NCBI GenBank assembly: GCA_031403315.1
Contig: JANNTD010000392.1
Location: 1 to 14,631, forward strand
From: DASYDU01 sp031403315
GTDB taxonomy: Bacteria; Planctomycetota; Planctomycetia; Pirellulales; Lacipirellulaceae
Length of the DNA: 14,631 nucleotides
Direction: 5' to 3'
Shown here: positions 1 through 5,909 of the stretch, one piece after another
Layout of the letters: each line of letters starts with the position of its first letter
Numbering within the stretch: position 1 is the stretch's first letter
Translations under genes and position numbers: made by a program
The notes under the pieces: generated by a model
Told to the model about the DNA's origin: nothing
The model's database searches: none
Seen by the model: only the letters and a program-made list of their open reading frames with translations

Positions 1-30
1 GCGGTTTAGCTCGATTCCGCTCCGCTCCGA

Positions 31-65
31 TTTCGCAGGTACACCAAGATTTTGCAGGTACACCA
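31..65 (+). repeat. Tandem duplication of the rpmA ribosome-binding region
   Basis: The 16-nt stretch tttcgcaggtacacca (31-46) recurs as ttttgcaggtacacca (50-65), a shift of 19 nt with one mismatch. The second copy ends on the A of the rpmA start codon, so its AGG acts as the likely ribosome-binding site. The first copy has the same AGG but is followed by AAG instead of ATG. Confidence 0.8.
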
Positions 66-316
66 TGGCACATAAAAAGGGTCAAGGCTCCAGCCGCAAC
101 GGACGCGACTCGAACGGCCAGCGCCGCGGCGTGAAGCGCTACGGCGGCCAGCAGGTCATTGCCGGCAACATCCTGATCCGCCAGGTCGGCACCGTGGTCC
201 ACCCGGGCAAAGGAGTCGGCCGCGGCAAGGATTTCACGCTGTTCGCGCTGGTCGACGGCGAAGTGCTGTTCGACCGCGAAGGCCGCCGCGTGAACGTGAT
301 CCCGTCGGCCAACTAA
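65..316 (+). CDS. rpmA: Large ribosomal subunit protein bL27
   Basis: This 83-residue protein is bL27 of the 50S subunit, which lies near the peptidyl-transferase centre and helps place the tRNA acceptor ends. The N-terminus MAHKKGQGSSRNGRDS and the core segments RRGVKRYGGQ, AGNILIRQ, HPGKGVGRGKD and FALVDGEVLF are diagnostic, and the length is normal for the family. The N-terminus is of the unprocessed kind, with no Firmicutes-type cleavage extension. The start is the ATG at 65, with AGG at 57-58 region inside a gcaggtacacc leader. That leader is present twice in tandem just upstream. In most bacteria rplU precedes rpmA and obgE follows it; here obgE does follow, but a hairpin, a terminator and a repeat element lie between them, so the two genes may not be cotranscribed. 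Identity is essentially certain. Confidence 0.98.
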   Translation: MAHKKGQGSSRNGRDSNGQRRGVKRYGGQQVIAGNILIRQVGTVVHPGKGVGRGKDFTLFALVDGEVLFDREGRRVNVIPSAN

Positions 317-377
317 GTACGTTACGCTTTCCAGCCTGACTGTTACGAGCATTGTCAGCCTAGAAAGGCTAACGTAC
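317..377 (+). repeat. Long imperfect hairpin directly after the rpmA stop codon
   Basis: The left arm 317-340 (gtacgttacgctttcc and on) pairs with the right arm 354-377 (ending ggctaacgtac) at 20 of 24 positions, with a 13-nt loop. It begins at the base after the rpmA stop codon and is followed 7 nt later by a separate terminator hairpin. It has no T-tract, so it is not itself a classical terminator. It could protect the rpmA 3' end or be another copy of a dispersed repeat family; the window does not decide this. Confidence 0.7.
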
Positions 378-384
378 ATGACCA

Positions 385-412
385 GGGATGCCCCTCGCGG
401 CATCCCTTTTTT
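385..412 (+). terminator. Intrinsic terminator after rpmA
   Basis: GGGATGCC (385-392) pairs perfectly with GGCATCCC (399-406) around a 6-nt loop and is followed by six T residues (407-412). This is a textbook rho-independent terminator on the plus strand and implies that obgE needs its own promoter or read-through. Confidence 0.88.
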
Positions 413-443
413 GTTGGCCAATCAATAACAAAACAATGTCGGA

Positions 444-604
444 ATTCTCTCGCAGAGACGCGGAGACGCAGAGGGGGGAAAAGAATGAACCACAACGACA
501 CGAAGTACACGACGATCGAGGCAATTGAAGTGAAAGCGACTGGCCTCTCGTCGTGCCGTCGTGGTCCAATTTCCGACTCTGCGTCTCTGCGTCTCTGCGA
601 GAAT
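444..604. repeat. Nested inverted-repeat element upstream of obgE
   Basis: The outer arms are 444-473 (tctcgcagagacgcggag core) and 577-604 (gtctctgcgtctctgcgag core). They are reverse complements apart from a 2-nt indel and one mismatch, and each is built from repeats of about 8 nt related to gtctctgc. Inside lies a second inverted pair of a different family: 487-505 (gaaccacaacgacacga) with 549-567 (tcgtgccgtcgtggtcc), 15 of 19 matching. That inner family recurs at 3985-4073. The element ends 10 nt before the obgE ATG. No target-site duplication or transposase is visible. Confidence 0.85.
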
Positions 605-614
605 ATTTAGCCCC

Positions 615-1610
615 ATGTTCGTCGACAGCATCACGATCGAAGTCGAAGCCGGCAAAGGGGGCAACGGATGCGTCAGCTTCCGGCGCGAGAAATTTGCGCC
701 GCGTGGTGGGCCGGATGGGGGCGACGGCGGCGATGGCGGCAGTGTGGTCGTCGTGGCCCAGCCGGGCGTCGATAGTTTGTCGGCACTCGTGCATCGCAAG
801 CATTGGCGGGCCAGGTCGGGCGAAGCTGGGGGCAGTTCCAAGTGCCACGGCGCGAGTCAGGAGGATCTCATCATCCTCGTCCCGCCCGGCACGATGGTCT
901 TCGACGACAAGCACGACCTGCTCCTGAAGGACCTCGCACAGCCGGGCGACCGTGTCGTCGCGGCCCGCGGCGGCAGAGGCGGCAAGGGGAATACGCGGTT
1001 CAAATCGGCCACCAACCAGGCTCCACGCGATTTTACCCGCGGCGAAGAAGGCGAAGGCCGGCACCTGCGGTTCGAGCTGAAAGTGATTGCCGACGTCGGC
1101 CTGGTAGGTATGCCCAACGCCGGCAAGAGCACGCTGTTGAGCCGCGTCTCGCGGGCTCGGCCGGAGATCGCCGACTATCCCTTCACGACGAAGATACCTC
1201 ACCTCGGCATCGTGCAAATCGACCTCGACCGCTCGTTCGTGATGGCCGACATCCCAGGCCTGATCGAAGGGGCTAGCGAAGGCGTCGGGCTGGGTCACGA
1301 GTTTCTGCGCCACGTCGAGCGGACCCGCGTGCTGGTGCATCTCGTCGAGCCGATGCCCGTCGACGAGAGCGACCCGGTCGAAAATTATCTCGCCATTCGT
1401 CGCGAGTTGGTGGAGTACGGCCATGGTTTGGGCGAGCGGCCCGAGATCATCGCGGTCAGCAAAGCGGAGCTCCCCGGCTCGGCCGAAATCCGCGACCGTC
1501 TCGCCGCCGCTACCGGCCGCGAGGTGCTGTTGTTCTCGTCGGTCACCGGCCAGGGACTGGATCGCGTGCTGCAAACGGCCCATACGGTGCTACGTAGCGA
1601 TGTCGGTTAG
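615..1610 (+). CDS. obgE: GTPase Obg (ribosome assembly / stress GTPase)
   Basis: A 331-residue Obg-family GTPase, which acts on the 50S subunit during late assembly and in stringent-type control. The glycine-rich Obg fold spans about residues 1-158, with KGGNGCVSFRREKF and GGRGGKGNTRFKSATNQAPR. The G domain follows: P-loop GMPNAGKST at 165-173, G2 around YPFTT at 188-192, G3 DIPGLIEGA at 212-220 and G5 FSSVTGQGL near 307-315. The G4 motif is unusual: SKAE (282-285) replaces the usual NKxD. There is no C-terminal extension, as in minimal Obg proteins. I chose the ATG at 615, because MFVDSITIEVEAGKGG is the normal family N-terminus; the in-frame GTG at 561 lies inside the repeat element. No Shine-Dalgarno is visible before the ATG. 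The gene follows rpmA, a classic neighbour, across a terminator. Confidence 0.97.
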   Translation: MFVDSITIEVEAGKGGNGCVSFRREKFAPRGGPDGGDGGDGGSVVVVAQPGVDSLSALVHRKHWRARSGEAGGSSKCHGASQEDLIILVPPGTMVFDDKHDLLLKDLAQPGDRVVAARGGRGGKGNTRFKSATNQAPRDFTRGEEGEGRHLRFELKVIADVGLVGMPNAGKSTLLSRVSRARPEIADYPFTTKIPHLGIVQIDLDRSFVMADIPGLIEGASEGVGLGHEFLRHVERTRVLVHLVEPMPVDESDPVENYLAIRRELVEYGHGLGERPEIIAVSKAELPGSAEIRDRLAAATGREVLLFSSVTGQGLDRVLQTAHTVLRSDVG

Positions 1611-1641
1611 CCGGCGACCATTTGCGTATCGGCTCGTTTTT

Positions 1642-2424
1642 TTACCTCCTCCTCACGGCCACCACGCTCGCGGATGCTTGCGGAGCTGATGCTTGCAGTT
1701 CGGCGGCCATTTCTTGTTCGCAGCGAGTTTGGACGATCGTGAGCGCGTCGGCGGCCGTCATGCGGCGGTGCGATTCGGCGTCGAGCCGCGAGAACTGGGC
1801 GGTGATCGACGCGGCGAAGCGGGCCGAGCGGTGGGCCGAGTTGTCGGCCACCAACAGCAGCCGCTCGCGAAGCGACAGCGCGAACTCGTGGGCGGCGTAG
1901 GCAAAATTGTTCTCCGCGCCGAGCGGCGGCTGATCGGACGGCAACTGTTCCCATCGCGCGGCACGCACCCGCCACACCAGGCAGTCGCCCGCGATAGCGA
2001 GATTCACTTCGCCGCCTACGCCATCGACTAGCGCCACCGCCAGCGACACGTGTTCGTCCATGTCGCCCAGCCCGAGCGTTCGCGCGGTAAGCTGCAAGAG
2101 TGTGCCGGCGTCTTCGGTGTGCAAGGCGTGAGCGCGGATCGCCGTCTGCGCCGCTTGGGCCGCGAGCGCGAGCGTCAGCCGATCGGTCGGCAACGTCGCC
2201 GCCACCTGGGCCACGCTCACGAGCACCCGGCCATCGTCGAGCAGCCGCCAATCGTGGAAGCTGCCCGCCAAGAAGTCTCGCTGCGACGACCAGCCGGCGA
2301 CCTCCGTCTCTTCCAAGAGCGGAGCAAACGGCGGCTGGCAGATGCGACTGAGCCGCGACGGATCGGGTCCGCGGCTCGGGGTCACGACGGGCGAACGACT
2401 TCGCAGCGAAAGGGTGGAACTCAC
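1642..2424 (-). CDS. Degenerate SpoIIE/PP2C-like protein (probable pseudophosphatase)
   Basis: About 260 residues if translation starts at the GTG at 2424. The layout follows the SpoIIE/RsbU phosphatase fold: GSFHDWRLLDDGRVLVSVA (54-72) matches the strand that normally reads GGDFYDW; a helix-rich segment of alanine and leucine follows; then NLAIAGDCLVWRV (141-153), the SxPPLG-type turn DQPPLGA (164-170), and SLRERLLLVAD (184-194), normally L..GD.LLLYTDG. The usual metal-binding aspartates are altered: S55 stands for the Asp of GGD, AQVAATL stands for the GDVSGxG loop, and ADNS stands for TDG. Only D194 remains. I infer loss of catalysis and perhaps a scaffold or partner-binding role. The start is uncertain: an ATG at 2592 would add 56 residues that resemble nothing known to me. 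The gene is convergent with obgE, with 31 nt between the stops. Confidence 0.7.
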   Translation of the reverse strand: MSSTLSLRSRSPVVTPSRGPDPSRLSRICQPPFAPLLEETEVAGWSSQRDFLAGSFHDWRLLDDGRVLVSVAQVAATLPTDRLTLALAAQAAQTAIRAHALHTEDAGTLLQLTARTLGLGDMDEHVSLAVALVDGVGGEVNLAIAGDCLVWRVRAARWEQLPSDQPPLGAENNFAYAAHEFALSLRERLLLVADNSAHRSARFAASITAQFSRLDAESHRRMTAADALTIVQTRCEQEMAAELQASAPQASASVVAVRRR

Positions 2425-2655
2425 GGCAGGCAACTTTCGTCCATGAAACGGGATCGGTTGTAACAGTATGCGAGAGAGGTAGTTATGTCGTTGGTAGCCG
2501 ATGTGGAAAGCGATCGCCTCCTCGGCAAAGCTTTCGGATTCATCAGCTATCTCGCCAACTTCGCAAACTACCCTCCAGGCATTACTTATCATCGGATCGG
2601 CAAGATGCGGACTTTGGGAAGTTTGTGGAAAAAGTGGAGGCGCGAGCGAAAGCAA

Positions 2656-2690
2656 ATCAGAAATGACGAATTTCGAATGACGAATGGCCA
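2656..2690. repeat. Solo arm of a gaatgacgaa-type repeat
   Basis: The motif aaatgacgaa, then tttcgaatgacgaatggcc, contains two copies of gacgaat about 16 nt apart. It has the same short-subrepeat style as the paired elements in this window, but I find no inverted partner nearby, so it may be a half element. Confidence 0.4.
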
Positions 2691-2745
2691 AGACAGCGAG
2701 GTGGCGGGGGAAGATGCGCACGCGGATTGTGCGGCGAAATGGACG

Positions 2746-2817
2746 CATTTTGCAGCAGGCGATTTCTAAATGTGGCTTGAATTCCTCGATTTGAGTGAAA
2801 CTGACTGCTGCAAAATG
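2746..2817. repeat. Perfect 13-bp inverted repeat, 46-nt loop
   Basis: CATTTTGCAGCAG (2746-2758) and its exact reverse complement CTGCTGCAAAATG (2805-2817) flank 46 nt. Further imperfect pairing continues outward (aaatgg against catttc). No gene is enclosed. Confidence 0.65.
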
Positions 2818-2877
2818 GCATTTCATTTTGCCGCATTCTGCACCAATTTTGCACCACCACGCCGTTCGGGCAGTAGG

Positions 2878-2905
2878 TCTCACGCAAAGGCGCTAAGGCG
2901 CAAAG
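2878..2905. repeat. Solo copy of the tctcacgcaaaggcgc repeat family
   Basis: This 28-nt copy matches the reverse complement of 12991-13018 at 27 of 28 positions; the single difference is cgctaagg against cgccaagg. It has no inverted partner nearby, unlike the pair upstream of bioF. It shows that this family is dispersed at distances of at least 10 kb. Confidence 0.85.
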
Positions 2906-2950
2906 AGAGCGCAGAAAATGGCGCGAAGGGCCGCGACACATCCCGGCGAA

Positions 2951-2969
2951 GCACGAAAAGTTTTCGTGC
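2951..2969. repeat. 19-nt palindrome
   Basis: GCACGAAAA and TTTTCGTGC are perfect reverse complements around a single central G. Such a compact symmetrical site could bind a dimeric regulator or extrude as a cruciform. No adjacent gene start suggests a target. Confidence 0.45.
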
Positions 2970-3151
2970 CCTTTGGCGATTTCTTGTGGCCTCATTTTCT
3001 GACTCCCGGCCCCATGCTCCCTGCTCCGAGTTATCTATTCATACGTACACTATACGCATCTGGTGGCCAGATTCAAGTCCTATTTTTTGGCCGCCGTCGA
3101 TTTCGCTCTGACCAAAAAAAAGGGCGAACTTTGTGCCCAGACCACGGTCGT

Positions 3152-3383
3152 TTAGTACGACAGGGCAAGGTTGGTCCTTTTGTGAAACCGCCAAGGTCGC
3201 CAAGAACGCCAAGAATTCCAGAGGTTGCCGTTCCTGTCATCATGACGCATTGCCGCTATCTCGCATTCGCCGCCGCGCGTTGATTCAACATTGTTGGTCA
3301 TGGAATGAATTGCCGTAGATTCTCAACACTAAACCTGGCGAACTTGGCGCTCTTGGCGGTTCGATCCTGCGCTGTCGTATTAA
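3152..3383. repeat. Composite inverted-repeat element (cgccaagg family)
   Basis: The inner arms 3184-3213 (gaaaccgccaaggtcgccaa and on) and 3334-3362 (gaacttggcgctcttggcgg core) are near reverse complements built from the unit cgccaag(g/a). Outside them, ttagtacgacag (3152-3163) and ctgtcgtattaa (3372-3383) form a second inverted pair with one mismatch. The 232-bp whole looks like a small non-autonomous element or two repeats nested in each other. No coding content is evident inside. Confidence 0.65.
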
Positions 3384-3406
3384 GCGATCGCAATCGAGTT
3401 ACGGTC

Positions 3407-3434
3407 TTGGGCCTCCCCGCCCCCGTGGTACACT
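3407..3434 (+). promoter_or_regulatory. Possible sigma-70-type promoter for the 148-aa membrane protein gene
   Basis: TTGGGC (3407-3412) and TACACT (3429-3434) are separated by 16 nt and lie about 24 nt before the ATG at 3458. A GGGGAAA at 3442-3448 could serve as a weak ribosome-binding site. This is a consensus match only. Confidence 0.35.
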
Positions 3435-3457
3435 GTCCGACGGGGAAAAGCCGAGTC

Positions 3458-3904
3458 ATGCTCCGTCGCCTACGATTCGCCGCGTCTGTGCTCTTCGCCG
3501 TGGTGTGCATGTCGTTGATTGCACTATGGGTGCGGAGCTATTACTATCTTGACGACCTGTCCGAACCAATTTCCCGAGCACGCGGGATTCAATTGACCTC
3601 AGTCGAGGGACAGGTACGAGTCAGCATAAACAAACTAAACCCCGCAGTGGCAATTCGATGGTCGGATTGGGATCTTTTTAGTGTCGAGAGCAAATCGGGA
3701 TACGCACAATCAGAAGTTGAATCCACAAAATGGGGGTTTGTCTTCGCCGCGATGGACTATTGGGCAATTTGGGCTCCGCACTGGTTTCTGGTCCTAATTT
3801 CGGCCTCTGCTGCATGCCTCCCGTGGATTCCTAGACGATTCAGCCTCCGCACCATGCTCCTCGCCACGACGCTCGCTGCCGTCGTGCTGGGGCTGGTCGG
3901 CTAA
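3458..3904 (+). CDS. Small planctomycete-type membrane protein, function unknown
   Basis: A 148-residue protein. Helix 1 (about 7-25, VLFAVVCMSLIALWV) is followed by the hydrophilic part WVRSYYYLDDL... and residues 35-95, which are rich in Ser and charged residues. Helix 2 lies at about 103-122 (APHWFLVLISASAACL). The motif RRFSLRTMLLATTLA (126-140) leads into a final hydrophobic segment ending at the C-terminus. The RFSLRTxLxATT signature close to the C-terminus is one I associate with numerous uncharacterised planctomycete proteins. I chose the ATG at 3458 because the longer frame upstream runs through a repeat element. AT content is higher than in the neighbouring housekeeping genes. No function can be given. 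Confidence 0.75.
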   Translation: MLRRLRFAASVLFAVVCMSLIALWVRSYYYLDDLSEPISRARGIQLTSVEGQVRVSINKLNPAVAIRWSDWDLFSVESKSGYAQSEVESTKWGFVFAAMDYWAIWAPHWFLVLISASAACLPWIPRRFSLRTMLLATTLAAVVLGLVG

Positions 3905-3984
3905 ACTGTCCGGTGAGGGCCGGTGACGTGCATGGCATCCCGGTTGTCGCAATGTATGGGAAGTGATCTGTTTGGAAGTAGGAT

Positions 3985-4073
3985 TTCACCACGACGGCAC
4001 GACGGCACGACGGGGTTGATTGATGGAGCGTGCTTCCTTTCTGATTGTCGTGTCGTGGTGCCGTTGTGGTGAA
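3985..4073. repeat. Inverted-repeat element, cacgacggcacgac family
   Basis: The left arm 3985-4013 (ttcaccacgacggcacgacg and on) contains three tandem cacgacgg-like units. The right arm 4047-4073 (reading gtggtgccgttgtggtgaa at its end) is its imperfect reverse complement. The same family forms the inner hairpin of the element before obgE (487-567). It lies between the 3' ends of the small membrane protein gene (+) and the permease gene (-), so it might also act as a bidirectional transcript end, but there is no T-tract. Confidence 0.8.
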
Positions 4074-4135
4074 TTACGACCGTCCGGGAATTGCCACGCC
4101 CTTCGTCGAGACTCAGGGACGTGCCACCCGAAAGA

Positions 4136-5530
4136 CTACTCGCTTTCGAGCGCCGCGAGCGTTTCGTCGGTGATGTTCTTTGGGCGGAGGACAAAGTAGA
4201 GCAGCGTGGCCACGACGACGATCGCTCCGGCGATCATGGGTGCGCGGAGGCCGCCTTCGCCGCTGGTGAGTCGCGAGACGATCAGCGTCGCGTTCACGAG
4301 GATGCCGAGTATCGGCACGAACACGGGGATTTCGAAATGGCCGGGCGGTTCGCCGGGGCGGAGCTTGAGCACCACCAGCGCCGAGTTCACGACCATGAAT
4401 GAGAACAGGAGCAGGAGCGCTGTCGAGGAGGCCAATTGTTTGACCGCGTCTTCGCCGCCCGAGACGGCTAGGATCAGTACTAGCACCAGCAGCGTCCCGA
4501 TCGCTACGTGCGGTGTGTTGCGTTTGCCATGGATGCGGCCGAGCACCGCGGGCAAGAGCCCTTGTCGGGCCATGCCGTAGAGCATCCGCGAGCCCATGAT
4601 GTAGTTGATCAGCACCGTGTTGGCGACCGCGAACATGGTGATGAAATCGAAGGTCCGCGGCGGCAGCCAGGGCGCGGCACGATCGCTGATCAGCGTCAAC
4701 GGGGCAGGGGCCTTCGCCAACTCGCGGTAATCAACAACTGACACGGCGGTCACCGCCACGCTGATGTAGAGCACCGTCGCCACGGCGAGCGCGAACACGA
4801 TCCCCCAGGGCATCGTCCGCTCCGGTTCCTTCACCTCCTCGGCGACGTTGAGCATGTCCTCGAAGCCGATGAACGAGAAGAAGGTGAGCACCGCACCGGA
4901 GAGGAGCAGTGAGACGCCGAGTCCGTGGTCGACGATCTGGCCCTGAGCATCGAACGCGGCAGCAGGCGTTTCGAAGTAGTCGATGGTGCCCCAGAAGCGA
5001 GCGCCGATCGCCACGATGAACAACAGGCCGCCCACTTCGACCGCCGTGCAGACCAGGTTGGTCCACATCGATTGCTTGAGACCCCAGAAGTTCACCAACG
5101 TCATGAAGCCGAGGAAGCCGAGCACCAGCACGATCCACGGCCCGCCGACGAGCGACTGCAGCGTGTTGGCAAACACATTCGTTGACGTGGCCATCGAGGT
5201 GAGTCCCGAGGCGGTGACGAGCAAGCCGATCAAGTACGAGAGATAGGGAAGGCCGTAGGCATGATTGGTGACGAAGGCGGCCCCGGCGGCGCGCGGGTAG
5301 CGCGACGCGAGCGAGGCGTAGGAGAGGCCGGTGAGGATCGCCGTCACCATCGACACGACAAACGCCAGCCAGACGGCGTTGCCGAGCGCGCCAGCCGCTT
5401 TGCCGACGGTGCCGTAGATGCCCGAGCCGACCATGTCACCCACGCCGTAGACCACGAGCGAGAACAGGCCCATGGAGCGGACGAGCTGGGGGGCGGACGA
5501 TTTCGTGCTCGGCGGGGGCGATGCGGACAT
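4136..5530 (-). CDS. APC-superfamily amino-acid permease
   Basis: A polytopic inner-membrane transporter of 464 residues, the usual size for the amino acid-polyamine-organocation family, with about 12 hydrophobic segments. Helix 1 carries the broken-helix substrate motif GDMVGSGIYGTVGKAAG (31-47). SYASLASRYPRAAGAAFV (70-87) matches the family YAELASRxPRAGGAY pattern, and FFSFIGFEDMLNVAEEVKEP (217-236) matches FFAFIGFDxxxxxAEEVKNP, with ERTMPWGI after it. I chose the ATG at 5530 (MSASPPPSTKS, a short polar lead before helix 1); the frame extends upstream to 5602, but that sequence does not look like permease. The substrate cannot be told from sequence; a proton-coupled amino-acid uptake role is the family norm. 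It lies downstream of the 65-aa gene on the same strand, 90 nt away. Confidence 0.93.
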   Translation of the reverse strand: MSASPPPSTKSSAPQLVRSMGLFSLVVYGVGDMVGSGIYGTVGKAAGALGNAVWLAFVVSMVTAILTGLSYASLASRYPRAAGAAFVTNHAYGLPYLSYLIGLLVTASGLTSMATSTNVFANTLQSLVGGPWIVLVLGFLGFMTLVNFWGLKQSMWTNLVCTAVEVGGLLFIVAIGARFWGTIDYFETPAAAFDAQGQIVDHGLGVSLLLSGAVLTFFSFIGFEDMLNVAEEVKEPERTMPWGIVFALAVATVLYISVAVTAVSVVDYRELAKAPAPLTLISDRAAPWLPPRTFDFITMFAVANTVLINYIMGSRMLYGMARQGLLPAVLGRIHGKRNTPHVAIGTLLVLVLILAVSGGEDAVKQLASSTALLLLFSFMVVNSALVVLKLRPGEPPGHFEIPVFVPILGILVNATLIVSRLTSGEGGLRAPMIAGAIVVVATLLYFVLRPKNITDETLAALESE

Positions 5531-5620
5531 GACCCGTGAGCATATCGCCCAGGGGACAGCGGGGCAAACTGAATACGCGAAACGACGGCACACGGCCCGC
5601 ACGCTGACGCAACCGTTGAA

Positions 5621-5818
5621 TCAATCGATCTGTTTATTTCCGTTCGTTGAAATTGATTCAGCTGTCCGCCGTTTGGGCGGAAAAGATACCGTCGTCCGTC
5701 CACTCTCCCGTTGTCGCCGCTGGAGATCGTCGAACATGGCATCTAAATCATAATCAAACTGCTTCGCGTATTCTTCGCGTGCCTTCCGTGCCTCATCGAC
5801 GATCGGGTCGCGGATCAT
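5621..5818 (-). CDS. Conserved 65-residue protein, DPIVDEAR...VSFPPKR type, function unknown
   Basis: The sequence reads MIRDPIVDEARKAREEYAKQ, then FDYDLDAMFDDLQRRQ, then RESGRTTVSFPPKR. I recognise this pattern (DPIV-E-R--RE--A--F-YDL-A---DL--RQ--SGR--VSFPP) as a small soluble family common in cyanobacteria and planctomycetes. Some members are annotated as hypothetical or antitoxin-like, but no function is established that I know of. It should form two helices and then a basic tail. The ATG at 5818 is preferred over the in-frame ATG at 5851, because the family motif starts here and GGAG (5828-5831 on the minus strand) stands 9 nt upstream. No toxin-like partner is next to it: upstream is ilvB and downstream the permease. 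Confidence 0.75.
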   Translation of the reverse strand: MIRDPIVDEARKAREEYAKQFDYDLDAMFDDLQRRQRESGRTTVSFPPKRRTAESISTNGNKQID

Positions 5819-5909
5819 GGAAGAGAACTCCAGGGAAAGATCGGCTATCAATTGCGAGATTGATCGTCCCGCTCGCTGAAGCGAGCTCGCCGCTCCTGAA
5901 TCCCGTCAC

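Larger units (their letters stand above)
2425..3457. other. Repeat-rich intergenic stretch with no convincing gene
   Basis: About 1 kb of lower-GC DNA lies between the degenerate phosphatase and the small membrane protein gene. Open frames here are short, mostly run through repeats and do not resemble proteins. It holds an unpaired gaatgacgaa-type arm (about 2656-2690), an inverted repeat (2746-2817), an unpaired copy of the tctcacgcaaaggcgc family (2878-2905), a compact palindrome (2951-2969), a composite inverted repeat (3152-3383) and a possible promoter (3407-3434). It reads like a sink for repeat insertions or an eroded gene. Confidence 0.65.

Noticed and set aside
1..9. GCG GTT TAG at the left edge as the end of rplU
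   Set aside because: rplU is the expected neighbour, but two codons and a stop are too little to support a call.
444..604. Insertion sequence
   Set aside because: No transposase frame and no target duplication are visible at any of the hairpin elements (I compared the flanks of those at 444, 7848, 10541, 12092 and 12904).
561..614. Upstream GTG start for obgE
   Set aside because: The extra 18 residues are encoded by the gtctctgc repeat arm, and MFVDSITIEV is the normal Obg N-terminus.
369..1583. Long open frame on the minus strand opposite obgE
   Set aside because: It is antisense to a certain gene, resembles no protein, and its start region runs through the terminator and repeat. It is a GC-rich shadow frame.
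2485..2769. 94-codon plus-strand frame opening with an ATG after a purine-rich stretch
   Set aside because: Its sequence resembles no protein, it runs through the gaatgacgaa repeat arm, and its composition matches the surrounding non-coding DNA.
3358..3367. GGTTCGATCC, which looks like a tRNA T-loop
   Set aside because: The five bases on each side do not pair as a T-stem (ggcgg against ctgcg), and no acceptor or anticodon stem can be drawn upstream. It is part of the cgccaag repeat arm.
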